This document shows, in pieces, positions 32,390 through 40,853 of a stretch of DNA of 64,000 nt. The notes under the pieces are model-generated. The model searched no databases. It saw nothing but the letters and a program-made list of their open reading frames with translations, and had not been told where the DNA came from. The stretch covers positions 4,464,001-4,528,000 of the forward strand of contig NZ_CP059165.1 of NCBI RefSeq assembly GCF_013466425.1, written 5' to 3'. A program made the translations under genes and the position numbers. The stretch's first letter is position 1. The number at the start of each line of letters is the position of its first letter. This DNA is from Mycobacterium vicinigordonae (GTDB lineage Bacteria > Actinomycetota > Actinomycetes > Mycobacteriales > Mycobacteriaceae).

Positions 32390-33301
32390 TCAGACCGGCA
32401 GTCGTGTCGGCTCCAATACTCTTTCCAGAAAGGCGATCTGGTCGTTGGACGCTTGCCCGAACCAGTCGTGCCCGGGCCACACGTCGAAGTGATCGCACGG
32501 GTAGTGATGCACCTGCGCTCGCCCGTGTACGGCAGTCTTGGCTATCGACCATGCCGGCACGAACCGGTCGAAGTCGGCGATCTGGATCAACAGTGCAGCC
32601 CGCAGATTCTTCGCGGCCGCTTTGGTCTTGATCTTGGCGAGTTCAAGTCCGACCGCGGAATCCACTTCGTTGCGCCACGACGGACCGGCGATTGACAAGT
32701 AGTTTTCATAGGCCCCGTCCAGTGACAGCGCGCCATGTTCACCGGGGCGGGAGGCAAGTTTCATCAACACTGGTTTACGTCCGCGCGACACCGCCCAGCG
32801 GCTGCGTACGCCGTCGACGGTCGTGCGCAGGGCCAAACCCAGCTTGTACTGCTTGAGCACGGCGGCGCCAGTGGCCAGCGAATCCGTCAAAGGAGTCATG
32901 GCGATCAGCGCGACGATGTCGTCTCGTCCCGCGGCCACCCGCAAAACGTGCCCACCGGACATCGAGACACCCCAGAGCACAATGCGGTCTGGATCCACCC
33001 CGGGCAGCGTCTTGGCGAAGGCGACGGCCGCCTGGTAGTCCTGCTCCTGTCGTGCGATCGAAATAGACTGCCGCGGTTCACCTTCGGAGGTGCCGAAGCC
33101 GCGGTAATCGAACGCCAACACGTCGAACCCGGCGGCACTGAACTTCTCCGCGAACGGTTGCAGACCGGAGTCCTTGGTTCCACCGAAACCGTGCGCCATG
33201 ATCACGACGGGGCATACCTGTGAACCGTCGCCCCGGCCGCGAAAGTGCCACGCACTGCACGTGACGCCCTGTGATCGGAATGTTAATTCCCGGTACGGCA
33301 T
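32390..33301 (-). CDS. Alpha/beta-hydrolase (dienelactone hydrolase-like)
   Basis: Hydrolase of 303 residues from ATG 33301, which has GAGGAG just upstream; a longer frame to 33370 overlaps the TetR gene. Landmarks are MAHGFGGTKDSGL (oxyanion region), FDYRGFGTSEG, and the elbow GVSMSGG with the nucleophile serine. DFDRFVPA and the YPCDHFDVWPG segment supply a likely Asp and His. Family members hydrolyse esters or lactones. It follows the TetR gene by ten bases and may process the ester made by the adjacent flavin monooxygenase. Confidence 0.87.
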   Translation of the reverse strand: MPYRELTFRSQGVTCSAWHFRGRGDGSQVCPVVIMAHGFGGTKDSGLQPFAEKFSAAGFDVLAFDYRGFGTSEGEPRQSISIARQEQDYQAAVAFAKTLPGVDPDRIVLWGVSMSGGHVLRVAAGRDDIVALIAMTPLTDSLATGAAVLKQYKLGLALRTTVDGVRSRWAVSRGRKPVLMKLASRPGEHGALSLDGAYENYLSIAGPSWRNEVDSAVGLELAKIKTKAAAKNLRAALLIQIADFDRFVPAWSIAKTAVHGRAQVHHYPCDHFDVWPGHDWFGQASNDQIAFLERVLEPTRLPV

Positions 33302-33311
33302 GTTGCGCTCC

Positions 33312-33938
33312 TCATCGGGTCGGTCCTGCCACGATTCCGTACACCGCACCCAGCCATATCGCCGCGGCACCGTCGAGCAATTCGGCCCGCGTCAGCGGGC
33401 CTCCCAAAGTCATCCGTTCCAACAAGCGGTCGTTAACTTCCAGCAGTACGGTGGCCAACACCGTCGCGTCGATTCCGTCCGGAGCGATGCCCGATGCGCG
33501 TTCGGCGCGGATCATGCCGGCCACCGACTCGACGAACATGGCGCGGCCGTCGTCCCACCTCCGGCGCCCGGCCGCACTGCGCCCATGTGCCTGCAGGGCT
33601 GCCTTGAACATCGACCGGTGCCGCTCCCAGGTGTCGAACAACCCGTCCAGCATGCCGCGTACCCGCTCTCGCGGCGCGCAGTCGGTCATCGTGAATATGT
33701 CGTTGACGAACATCGTGTCGTCGACCATGCGTTCCATCAACGCTGCGACGGCCGCCGCCTTGCTCTCGAAGTAAAAGTAGAAAGCGGGGCGGGTCACCCC
33801 GGCGCGGGCGGCCACCTCGGCGATGTTGACATCATCGAAATCATGCTCCTGCAAGGTGCTTTCGAGCGCGTCGAGGATCGCCTCGCGGCGCTGGTCACCG
33901 CGCTGCGGGGGGCGGCGGTCGGTGCGCGCCCGGGTCAC
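33312..33938 (-). CDS. TetR-family regulator, EthR-like
   Basis: Repressor-type protein of 208 residues from GTG 33938, which overlaps the FMO stop (GTGA); a longer open frame to 34154 is spurious. The N-terminal helix-turn-helix covers about 20-65: AEVAARAGVTRPAFYFYFESK resembles that of EthR. The helical C-terminal part would hold the ligand pocket. Pairing with a flavin monooxygenase recalls ethR/ethA, but here the genes are co-directional. It is a candidate to read operator site 7 at 35340-35358, which lies before its operon. Ligand unknown. Confidence 0.88.
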   Translation of the reverse strand: MTRARTDRRPPQRGDQRREAILDALESTLQEHDFDDVNIAEVAARAGVTRPAFYFYFESKAAAVAALMERMVDDTMFVNDIFTMTDCAPRERVRGMLDGLFDTWERHRSMFKAALQAHGRSAAGRRRWDDGRAMFVESVAGMIRAERASGIAPDGIDATVLATVLLEVNDRLLERMTLGGPLTRAELLDGAAAIWLGAVYGIVAGPTR

Positions 33939-35257
33939 AGCGCGGCCCCGGCACGCCGGCGGCCGGCCGGGATCTCGCGGGCCCGCAGGTCGTGCTCGTA
34001 ATAGAAGTAGTCGACCTGCTGGGTATGCCGCGGCCGGTCGACGCAATGGCCGGTGTAGAGGCGCTGGTCGGCGTCGATCACCCGCTCCATCTCGTCGACC
34101 GGCGGCAGCGCATAGCGACCGACAGCGTAGGCGGCGAGCAGTCGCGACTGGCACTCGACGAACGGAAACAGGGTTGGAATGGCCTGAGCGAACCCGATGA
34201 AAACGAGGTTGTCCACGCCGGGCTTGAACATCCGCTTGTAGAGCCGGATCTGATTGTCGGGGGCGTCGACGAAGTCCGGGTCGAAGAACGGAAAGGTGAT
34301 GTTGTAGCCCGTCGCGTAGACGATCGCGTCGAAGACTCCGCTGCTGCCGTCGTCGAAATACGCTGTGGCACCGTCGAGCCGGGCCACGTTGGGCTTGGGC
34401 GTGATATCACCGGACCCGAGCCGCAGCGGCAGTTCGACCGATTGGGTGGGATGTGCCTCGAACAGCTTGTGGTTGGCCGGCGGCAGGCCGTACAGAGTCG
34501 GGTCGATACCCAGCATCGGGGCCATCAACTGCGCCACTTTGCGTTGCCAGGACAGCGGGAGGTAGGGCGTGGTGCGAAAGAAGCGGTCCCCGGGTTGGCC
34601 GGCGAGGTACTTCGGCACGATCCACGCACTGGAGCGGGTGGACAGAGTGACCGTGTTCTGCAGTGCGCGGGAAGACAATTCGACAGCGATGTCCGCGGCG
34701 CTGTTCCCGATACCCACCACCAGAATGCGCTTGCCGGTCAGCTCCAGCGGGGTGTGCGGGTCGATGTAGTGGTGCGAATGGATCGCCTCGCCGGTGAAGG
34801 TGCCAGGAAAATCGGCCAGGCGCGGATCCCAGTGGTGCCCATTGCCCACCACCAGCAAGTCGAACTCGCGTGTTGCACCGCGTTGATCGCGGATCTCCCA
34901 TCCGGTACCGACTTTGCGGGCGCGCAGAACGCCGTTGTTGAACTCGATGTGCTCGAGCAGTCCGAAAGCCTGCGCGTAGGAGTCCAGGTAGGCCTTGATG
35001 TCGGAGTGATGCGGGAACGACGGGAAGTCGTCCGGGATGGGAAAGTCTTTGAACGACAACCGATGTTTTGAGGTGTCGATGTGCAGCGAGCGGTATGCGC
35101 TGCTGTGCCCGTTGGGATTGCCGAACGCCCAGTTACCGCCGATTCGGTCAGACAGCTCGAAGGTGGTGTAGGGCACCCCGTAGTCCTTGAGCATCTTGCC
35201 GGCGGTCAGGCCGCTGATCCCGGCGCCGATGATGGCGGTGCGCGGACGCAACATCAC
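33935..35257 (-). CDS. Flavin-containing monooxygenase
   Basis: FAD/NADPH monooxygenase of 440 residues; GTG 35257 or ATG 35254 starts it. FAD loop GAGISGL near 10-16, fingerprint FTGEAIHSHHY near 155-165 (FxGxxxHxxxY, histidine intact), and NADPH loop GIGNSAAD near 180. ATGYNITFP near 313 is the C-terminal signature. Members oxygenate nitrogen, sulfur or ketones, and some perform Baeyer-Villiger reactions. It starts the leftward FMO-TetR-hydrolase operon and is divergent from the CoA-transferase gene, with operator site 7 between. Confidence 0.92.
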   Translation of the reverse strand: MMLRPRTAIIGAGISGLTAGKMLKDYGVPYTTFELSDRIGGNWAFGNPNGHSSAYRSLHIDTSKHRLSFKDFPIPDDFPSFPHHSDIKAYLDSYAQAFGLLEHIEFNNGVLRARKVGTGWEIRDQRGATREFDLLVVGNGHHWDPRLADFPGTFTGEAIHSHHYIDPHTPLELTGKRILVVGIGNSAADIAVELSSRALQNTVTLSTRSSAWIVPKYLAGQPGDRFFRTTPYLPLSWQRKVAQLMAPMLGIDPTLYGLPPANHKLFEAHPTQSVELPLRLGSGDITPKPNVARLDGATAYFDDGSSGVFDAIVYATGYNITFPFFDPDFVDAPDNQIRLYKRMFKPGVDNLVFIGFAQAIPTLFPFVECQSRLLAAYAVGRYALPPVDEMERVIDADQRLYTGHCVDRPRHTQQVDYFYYEHDLRAREIPAGRRRAGAAL

Positions 35258-35339
35258 CGGAGGCTAACACCGGCTTTTGACGCTGGTCAATGATTTCTGA
35301 CAGATGTCAAAATACGATTTGCCAACGTCTGGACTCAAT

Positions 35340-35358
35340 TACTGTTGCATCAACTGTA
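35340..35358 (+). promoter_or_regulatory. Operator-like site 7 of the shared 19-bp family
   Basis: TACTGTTGCATCAACTGTA lies between divergent genes for the flavin monooxygenase (start 35257) and the CoA-transferase (start 35436). It has TGTT rather than TGTA in the first half but is a good dyad (TACTGTTG against TACAGTTG). The surrounding 178 bases contain no gene. Confidence 0.6.
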
Positions 35359-35435
35359 CTGGGTTCAGATGATGTGCAGTACGCTGCCTAGGTGACGAGC
35401 GCCGCGCTGCCGGTCACCTTCGACAGAGGTTACGA

Positions 35436-36662
35436 ATGATCAAAGTAATGCAGGGCTTTCGGGTCCTGGAGGTCGCACAGTTCACGTTCGTCCCGGCGGC
35501 TGGCGCCATCCTGGCCGACTGGGGCGCCGACGTCATCAAGGTTGAGCACCCGTTGCGCGGCGACACCCAGCGCGGCTTCGTCAACATGGGCGGCATCCAG
35601 GTCGACCCGCAGCGGCATCCCCTGATGGAGCATCCCAACCGCGGCAAGCGCAGCGTCGGGATCGACATCTCCACGCCGGGGGGCCAGCAGGTGATCTACG
35701 AACTCGCCAAGACCGCCGATGTGTTCCTTACTAACTACATGCCCAGGGTGCGGCAGAAGAACAAGTTCGACATCGAACACATTCGCGCGGTAAACCCAAA
35801 CATCGTCTACGCGCGCGGCACGGCGTACGGCGACAAGGGCGAGGAGCGTGACGTCGGCGGGTTCGACGGCACGGTGTTCTGGACTCGCAGCGGAATAGGG
35901 CACGCATGCACCCCCGAGGAGCTGGGCGCTCCCTTGTCGCAGGGGATTCCCGCCTTCGGCGATTCCATCGGCGGCATGTTCATCGCAGGTGGCATCTCGG
36001 CTGCGCTGCTGCATCGCGAACGGACCGGCGAGGCGCTAGAACTCGACGTGTCGCTACTCAGCACTGCCTGGTGGGCCGCCGGCGCGAGTGTCACCCAAGG
36101 CATGGAGACCGGCGAGGTCATGCGCGCTCCGATGCCGGGAACCACTGGTCCACTGGTGAATCCGTTCATGGGCAACTACCAGACTGCCGACGGCGGCACC
36201 ATCAACCTGTGCATCATCAGTCCGACCGGGCTGATCCGCGACACCTTCGAGCATCTCGGCATTCCCGAGGCCGCCGACGATCCCCGCTTCTCAGAGGTGC
36301 TGCCACTGATCCAAAATGCCAGTGCGGCAGCAGAATTGATTGCGAAGGCGGTCGCTGGCAAGCCTTTCGACTACTGGCGACAGCACCTAAAAACGATGCG
36401 GGGCCAGTGGGCTCCGTTCCAGAGCCTCGTCGAGCTGGCCACCGACGAGCAGGCTCTGGCCAACGACATGATCGCCGAGGTCGAGCTTGCCAGCGGCGGT
36501 TCGCCTTTCAAAGTGGTTCGCGGACCGGTTCAGTTCAACCACGAACCCCTGGTGACCACCAGGGCCCCGCAGGCTTCCGAGCACACTGAGATCGTGCTGA
36601 TGGAAATCGGCATGGACTGGGACCGCATCGTCGAGCTCAAAGACGCGGGCGCTATCGCCTGA
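35436..36662 (+). CDS. CaiB/BaiF family III CoA-transferase
   Basis: CoA-transferase of 408 residues that would exchange CoA between carboxylic acids without ATP. It opens with [30 protein letters not shown], the family signature, and has [18 protein letters not shown] context near 150 (seen as GGFDGTVFW) with the catalytic aspartate. RPNKRS-like [12 protein letters not shown] is near 70. It is a single rightward gene read from the site 7 region. Its 3' end meets the crotonase pseudogene on the other strand. Alpha-methylacyl-CoA racemase is an alternative activity in this family. Confidence 0.9.
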   Translation: MIKVMQGFRVLEVAQFTFVPAAGAILADWGADVIKVEHPLRGDTQRGFVNMGGIQVDPQRHPLMEHPNRGKRSVGIDISTPGGQQVIYELAKTADVFLTNYMPRVRQKNKFDIEHIRAVNPNIVYARGTAYGDKGEERDVGGFDGTVFWTRSGIGHACTPEELGAPLSQGIPAFGDSIGGMFIAGGISAALLHRERTGEALELDVSLLSTAWWAAGASVTQGMETGEVMRAPMPGTTGPLVNPFMGNYQTADGGTINLCIISPTGLIRDTFEHLGIPEAADDPRFSEVLPLIQNASAAAELIAKAVAGKPFDYWRQHLKTMRGQWAPFQSLVELATDEQALANDMIAEVELASGGSPFKVVRGPVQFNHEPLVTTRAPQASEHTEIVLMEIGMDWDRIVELKDAGAIA

Positions 36663-37037
36663 CGCGCCTGACTCAGGGGCAGAAACCGAGGTGGGCGCTT
36701 CTCCGGAAAACTCACGATGCCTTCGCGGACGTCGGGCCGCGACAGCGCCTACCACATCAGCGCTTCGGCGTCGGTGGTGGCAGTCACGTCTCCCACGGCG
36801 GGAGCCGAACCCGACGAACCCAGGTGAGCGCCGGCAGAGAATGCCCGGCCCGGCCCGTCACGACGATGACCCGGATGTCCGGTTCCTGCTCGGCAGGATC
36901 TACCGCGGCATGGAGCGGCGACGCCATATCCGGGCCCATGCGTTGAGGCGCTCGCGACGGTTGAGCGTGACGACGGCAACGCCCGCCGAAGTGGTCTCAT
37001 AGAGCACCGCATCAGAGTCACCAGCCGGCTCAGGCAT
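36663..37037 (-). pseudogene. Decayed crotonase (enoyl-CoA hydratase) gene
   Basis: Three pieces of a crotonase lie in order but out of frame. From ATG 37037: AGVAVVTLNRRERLNAW, a perfect crotonase opening. A missing G near 36935-36937 then shifts to AEQEPDIRVIVVTG, and a further shift gives AFSAGAHLGSSG, the first oxyanion loop. After that most of the core is deleted; an in-frame TAG precedes ALSRPDVREGIVSFPEKR, the normal C-terminal end. An intact gene would span about 800 bases; 375 remain. Its ATG overlaps the stop of the DapA-like gene, so it was once the second gene of that operon. Confidence 0.8.
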
Positions 37038-38037
37038 CGACGAGGCCGAGCTTCCGATACGCAGCCCGCATCTGAGTCTTGGCCCCATCCGGCAGCTCGG
37101 CCTGCGGCGGTCGGGAATGCGGGTAAGCACCAATCGGTAGGCCCAGCAACGAGGCTGCAGCCTTGAAGGCCCCGCCCCAATGCGTGAAGTATTCGGGCCG
37201 CCCCGGGTAGCAGGTGAACCACGACGCCATGTCGAGTTCGAACTGGTCCAGACCCGAATCACGGCCATAGTCCATGGCTTCCAGCAGTTTGTCGCTCCTG
37301 ATCAGGTCCCAGTACTCGGAAAAAATCGGGCGCGCTGGGGTCTCGTAGAGGTAGCCGGCGGTGCCCAGTTGCGCAGCACACACGATTCCGTCGCGCAGCC
37401 AGCCAGCCCGGTAGACCGTCTTGTCGCATTCCCACAGCACCAGGCCGGGCGCCAGCTCGTGTAGTCGCCGGCTGGCTGCGGGCCGGAACGCACCCTCCTT
37501 GGTGGCGCATACCGCCGGCACCTCGTGGTAGATCCGCGCGCTTTCTTGCGGCGTAAGCACATAGCCGGAGGAAGGCGAATTGAACATGCCCAGCGCGATG
37601 TCGGTGCGGGCGGCGATGTACTTGAAGAAGCGCAACACGCCGTCGCCGCCGTGCGTTTCCATCATCGGCGTTTGGATGTAGACGATATCGGCTCCCGCTC
37701 GCTGGGCATGCAGCGTGAGTTCAAGGCAGTCCTTGGCGCTGATCGCCGCCGTGCAGGCTTGCACGACGACATCGGGGTTGATCGCGCGCGCCTGGTCGAC
37801 GGCCACCTCGAGCAGCCGCTTGCGCTCTTCGATGGTCAGTGCCCAGAATTCGGCGATCCCGCTGGTGCACCACAACATCGGGTGTCCCAGATCACCGACG
37901 CAGTAACGTATCAACGCGCGGTACGCGTCCCAATCGATATCGTCGCCGTCCTTGCCGCAGAACGGCGTGTACAGGGAGTTGCCGATCCCGCGTAACGCAC
38001 CGCGCGCCCAACTGCGCGCCTCAGCTGCCATGGCCAT
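37030..38037 (-). CDS. Dihydrodipicolinate synthase/N-acetylneuraminate lyase family protein
   Basis: Class I aldolase-fold lyase of 335 residues from ATG 38037, which has AGGGAG upstream (TTG 38058 is an alternative). The Schiff-base lysine is in VCATKEGAFR near 185, and the GxxGE-like loop reads LWCTSGIAEF. The tyrosine that normally precedes the NxP loop is phenylalanine here (GMFNSPSSGY). Members split or join pyruvate with aldehydes, and some in catabolic clusters act as hydratase-aldolases on aromatic ring-fission products. The gene is divergent from a TetR gene with operator site 8 between. A retro-aldol step is a reasonable inference. Confidence 0.88.
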   Translation of the reverse strand: MAMAAEARSWARGALRGIGNSLYTPFCGKDGDDIDWDAYRALIRYCVGDLGHPMLWCTSGIAEFWALTIEERKRLLEVAVDQARAINPDVVVQACTAAISAKDCLELTLHAQRAGADIVYIQTPMMETHGGDGVLRFFKYIAARTDIALGMFNSPSSGYVLTPQESARIYHEVPAVCATKEGAFRPAASRRLHELAPGLVLWECDKTVYRAGWLRDGIVCAAQLGTAGYLYETPARPIFSEYWDLIRSDKLLEAMDYGRDSGLDQFELDMASWFTCYPGRPEYFTHWGGAFKAAASLLGLPIGAYPHSRPPQAELPDGAKTQMRAAYRKLGLVDA

Positions 38038-38220
38038 GATCCACTCCCTGTCGGACAACTATTTTCGCGGAGTATTCCGAGGTACCCGGGCCAACGCCGC
38101 CGGACAGCTCTCCGGGTCGTCACTGCCGCTCGGTACCCTCACCGGGCAACGGGGCGCACCGGCTGCTCCGATGCTGCCACTGCCGCCGCAAGGCCGCCGG
38201 AGACGAGTTACCAAAATGCG

Positions 38221-38239
38221 TACGATAGGGATTACAGTA
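38221..38239 (-). promoter_or_regulatory. Operator-like site 8 of the shared 19-bp family
   Basis: On the minus strand this reads TACTGTAATCCCTATCGTA. It lies in the 310-base region between the DapA-like gene (start 38037) and the TetR gene (start 38348). The rest of that region shows no gene that I can support. Position next to a TetR gene makes autoregulation likely. Confidence 0.6.
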
Positions 38240-38347
38240 GCAGAGGTAACACCGTTCGGAGCATGCATCACCAGGGGCTACCGGTAAGCTGGTCGGTCAA
38301 CGAAACACTTAGGATACGCAGCACGGATCGTCATGGAGGTGCCCGTA

Positions 38348-39130
38348 GTGGCAAAGCAGGCAACCGCCGAGAAGCGTCAGCGACGTGAACGCGGTTCCAT
38401 CAATCCCGACGACATCATCAGCGGCGCATTTGAACTCGCCGAGCAGGTGTCGGTCGACAACTTGAGCATGCCGTTGCTCGGCAAACATCTTGGCGTCGGT
38501 GTGACCAGCATCTACTGGTACTTCCGCAAGAAGGACGACCTGCTCAACGCCATGACCGACCGTGCGCTGGGCAAATATGTCTTCGCCACCCCCTACGTCG
38601 AAGCCAGCAACTGGCGCGATACATTGCGCAACCACGCGCGCTCCATGCGTAAGACATTCATGGGCAACCCGATTCTGTGCGACCTGATTCTGATCCGCGC
38701 AGCTCTGAGCCCAAAGGCCGCGCGGATGGGCGCTCAGGAGATGGAGCGTGCCATCTCCAACCTGGTTCAGGCGGGACTGTCGCCCGAGGACGCGTTCGAC
38801 ACCTATTCAGCGGTTTCCCTGCACGTGCGCGGATCAGTGGTGCTTCAGCGACTGTTCGAGAAGAATCAGTCCGCCGACAGTGGGCCGCGCTCGATCGAGG
38901 ACGCGGTGGGTATCGACCCGCAGACCACTCCGCTGATCGCTCAGGTCACCGGCAAGGGTCACCGTATCGGCGCCCCCGACGAGACCAATTTCGAATACGG
39001 CCTGGATTGCATCCTCGACCACGCCGAACGACTCATCGAAGAGGGCGCCAAGTCCGCCAAGGCGAACTCGCGACCACGCAAGGCGACCAAGTCCGCCACG
39101 ACGCGCACCAGGTCCGCGACCAACCGTTAG
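38348..39130 (+). CDS. TetR-family regulator with basic C-terminal tail
   Basis: Repressor-type protein of 260 residues. GTG 38348 follows GGAGGT at seven bases and is preferred over ATG 38333, which overlaps that ribosome site. The HTH is about 35-70: LSMPLLGKHLGVGVTSIYWYFRKK. The C-terminal 30 residues are rich in Lys, Arg, Ser and Thr (KATKSATTRTR), a tail seen in some mycobacterial nucleic-acid-binding proteins. It is a single gene, preceded by operator site 8 and followed by a convergent crotonase operon. It is the better placed of two candidates in the locus to control the nine-site regulon. Confidence 0.9.
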   Translation: MAKQATAEKRQRRERGSINPDDIISGAFELAEQVSVDNLSMPLLGKHLGVGVTSIYWYFRKKDDLLNAMTDRALGKYVFATPYVEASNWRDTLRNHARSMRKTFMGNPILCDLILIRAALSPKAARMGAQEMERAISNLVQAGLSPEDAFDTYSAVSLHVRGSVVLQRLFEKNQSADSGPRSIEDAVGIDPQTTPLIAQVTGKGHRIGAPDETNFEYGLDCILDHAERLIEEGAKSAKANSRPRKATKSATTRTRSATNR

Positions 39131-39139
39131 GAGCGTCGG

Positions 39140-40033
39140 TCAGGACCCGTCGGGCTCGGGTACGTGAAAGTGCTCGTCGCGCAACCGGAAAGCCTCCTTG
39201 GTGCCGTGCTCGGCACGGGTCTTGACGAAGTTAAATTCGCCGGGGCCGAACTGCAGGTTGGTGCCATAGGCGTGGAAGAGATAACTCGCGACTTCCTCGC
39301 CGTTGTAGGCCTGGGTCTGTTCGACGAGCCGGAACGCCTCCTTGGCGATCACGATGCCGTCCGCAGGCATCTTGGCGACCTTCTCGGCCCAGTACCGTGC
39401 ACGCGCCCTGACTGAGCCGGAATCGCATGTGTCGGTGAAGATTCCGAGGTGCTCGAGCTGGCCCGCCTCGACGATGTCACCCGTCAGCAGCAACCGGCGC
39501 GCCAGCACCGGGCCGAGCCGATGGAAGAACATGTGCAGACTGCCCAATGCGGGACCGAGGAATCGCGTCGCCGGCATCCCAATCTTAGTGTCACGGGCGA
39601 TGACCGAGATATCGGTCATCAGCGCCATCTCGAAACCACCGCCAAGCGCATATCCAGAGATCTCGCCGACCGTCACCTTTGGAAAGCCCATCAGGTTGTG
39701 GTAAAAGCCGAATGACTTGCGATCTACGGTGAGTCGCCGACGCTGACTGGGTCGGCTCTTCTGCGCCCGCTGCTCCTTGTCGGCTGCTCCGTACCAGCCG
39801 TAGGCGTTGTTCATGTCGGCGCCGGTGCTGAAGACTCCGTCGGCGCCACGCAGGATGACCACGGTGATGTCGTCGTCGTCGGCCACGTCGTCGAGGTGGC
39901 CCGCGACGGCGTTTCGCATCGCGGCGTCATAGGAATTGCGCTGCTGTGGGTTGTTCAGGGTGATCGTGGCGATGCGCCGGTCCGGGTCGACGTCGTAGCG
40001 CACGCGATCGTCGGTTGCGCCGGTTTTTGTCAT
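39140..40033 (-). CDS. Enoyl-CoA hydratase/isomerase (crotonase) family protein
   Basis: Crotonase of 297 residues from ATG 40033, which overlaps the thioesterase stop (ATGA). Landmarks: IATITLNNPQQRNSYD, FSTGADMNNAYG and EISGYALGGGFEMAL. An Asn-rich, long insertion follows the first oxyanion loop (WYGAADKEQRAQKSR), and the C-terminal region has FHAYGTNLQFGPGEFNF, unusual for hydratases. Catalytic residue positions (a glutamate in most hydratases) read ATRFLGPALGS, so the activity may not be hydration. Second gene of a two-gene leftward operon with the thioesterase. Confidence 0.88.
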   Translation of the reverse strand: MTKTGATDDRVRYDVDPDRRIATITLNNPQQRNSYDAAMRNAVAGHLDDVADDDDITVVILRGADGVFSTGADMNNAYGWYGAADKEQRAQKSRPSQRRRLTVDRKSFGFYHNLMGFPKVTVGEISGYALGGGFEMALMTDISVIARDTKIGMPATRFLGPALGSLHMFFHRLGPVLARRLLLTGDIVEAGQLEHLGIFTDTCDSGSVRARARYWAEKVAKMPADGIVIAKEAFRLVEQTQAYNGEEVASYLFHAYGTNLQFGPGEFNFVKTRAEHGTKEAFRLRDEHFHVPEPDGS

Positions 40034-40722
40034 GCTTCGGTCTCCGTTCTGCGCCGGCTGAACCGGGTGGTGGACAGCTGATCCGGCCGCGACGCCAAAG
40101 TGTTGACCTCGCCGGTGCACAGCACCTCGCCGTCGAGCAGTAACCGTGCCGTCGACGTGATGCCTCGTTCCACCTGCGACCGGACGATGTCGAAGCTTAG
40201 GTCTGTCAGCAGCGGTGCCGGACGACGGAACGTGACGTTCAGCGACCGCGTCTTACCCGATCGGCCCGTAAGGCAATTGTGGTGCTGTATAACGCAATCG
40301 AAGAAGACTCCGAGAAGACCACCGTGTACTAAACCAGGTGGGCCTTCGTAGAGCAAGGGGAAGGAAACCCACCCGGCGGCGGTCTCGGGGCCGAGTTGCC
40401 CGAATCGGTATTCGGGAAAGCACGGGTTGTAGGCGCCGATGTCGGTGGCGTGGTTGAGATAGACCCGGCGGGCGTCGTTCTCCCGCTCGCCGATGCGTGG
40501 CGTGTTGTCGGGGGGCGCGGTAGCCGCCAGTTCGGCTTCCCACTCGACGAACTTCGCCACCATCGCATCCACCGCCGGGTGCGGGGTTTCCTGCGACAAC
40601 AGCAGCGAACTCAGCCGGCGCATCGCCGCCGCCGCGGCGACGGTCTGAGCAAGCGGTGCCTCACCGAATCTGGCAGTCGAGGCTTCGGACGGATTGTCGG
40701 ACGGGCTGGTGCCCTCGGCCAT
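40030..40722 (-). CDS. PaaI-like hotdog thioesterase
   Basis: Protein of 230 residues with the hotdog fold in the C-terminal part: GPPGLVHGGLLGVFFDCVIQHH is the active-site helix with the histidine-glycine pair, followed by TRSLNVTFRRPAPL. The N-terminal 90 residues form a helical lead-in, as in the thioesterase at 14551-15171. Expected activity is hydrolysis of an acyl-CoA thioester. First gene of a leftward pair with a crotonase, divergent from the long crotonase/AMP-ligase operon. Operator site 9 is 88 bases upstream. Confidence 0.85.
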   Translation of the reverse strand: MAEGTSPSDNPSEASTARFGEAPLAQTVAAAAAMRRLSSLLLSQETPHPAVDAMVAKFVEWEAELAATAPPDNTPRIGERENDARRVYLNHATDIGAYNPCFPEYRFGQLGPETAAGWVSFPLLYEGPPGLVHGGLLGVFFDCVIQHHNCLTGRSGKTRSLNVTFRRPAPLLTDLSFDIVRSQVERGITSTARLLLDGEVLCTGEVNTLASRPDQLSTTRFSRRRTETEA

Positions 40723-40809
40723 TTCTCCTCTTTGTCGCCTGTTCCACCGGCCCCATATCCGCCGGTAGGGTTTCTTGCTAACTTAATACACATTATCAAT
40801 CGTATTGCA

Positions 40810-40828
40810 TACTGTATGGGTAACCGTA
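40810..40828 (+). promoter_or_regulatory. Operator-like site 9 of the shared 19-bp family
   Basis: TACTGTATGGGTAACCGTA lies between the thioesterase gene (start 40722, leftward) and the first crotonase gene (start 40854, rightward), where both promoters must be. The dyad is TACTGTAT against TACGGTTA. Confidence 0.65.
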
Positions 40829-40853
40829 TCGATGGGAAAGGTCGGAGTCCAGG

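Noticed and set aside
33939..34154. Longer N terminus for the EthR-like TetR protein
   Set aside because: It lies inside the FMO gene in another frame and is Arg/Pro-rich; GTG 33938 gives the standard TetR length and overlaps the FMO stop.
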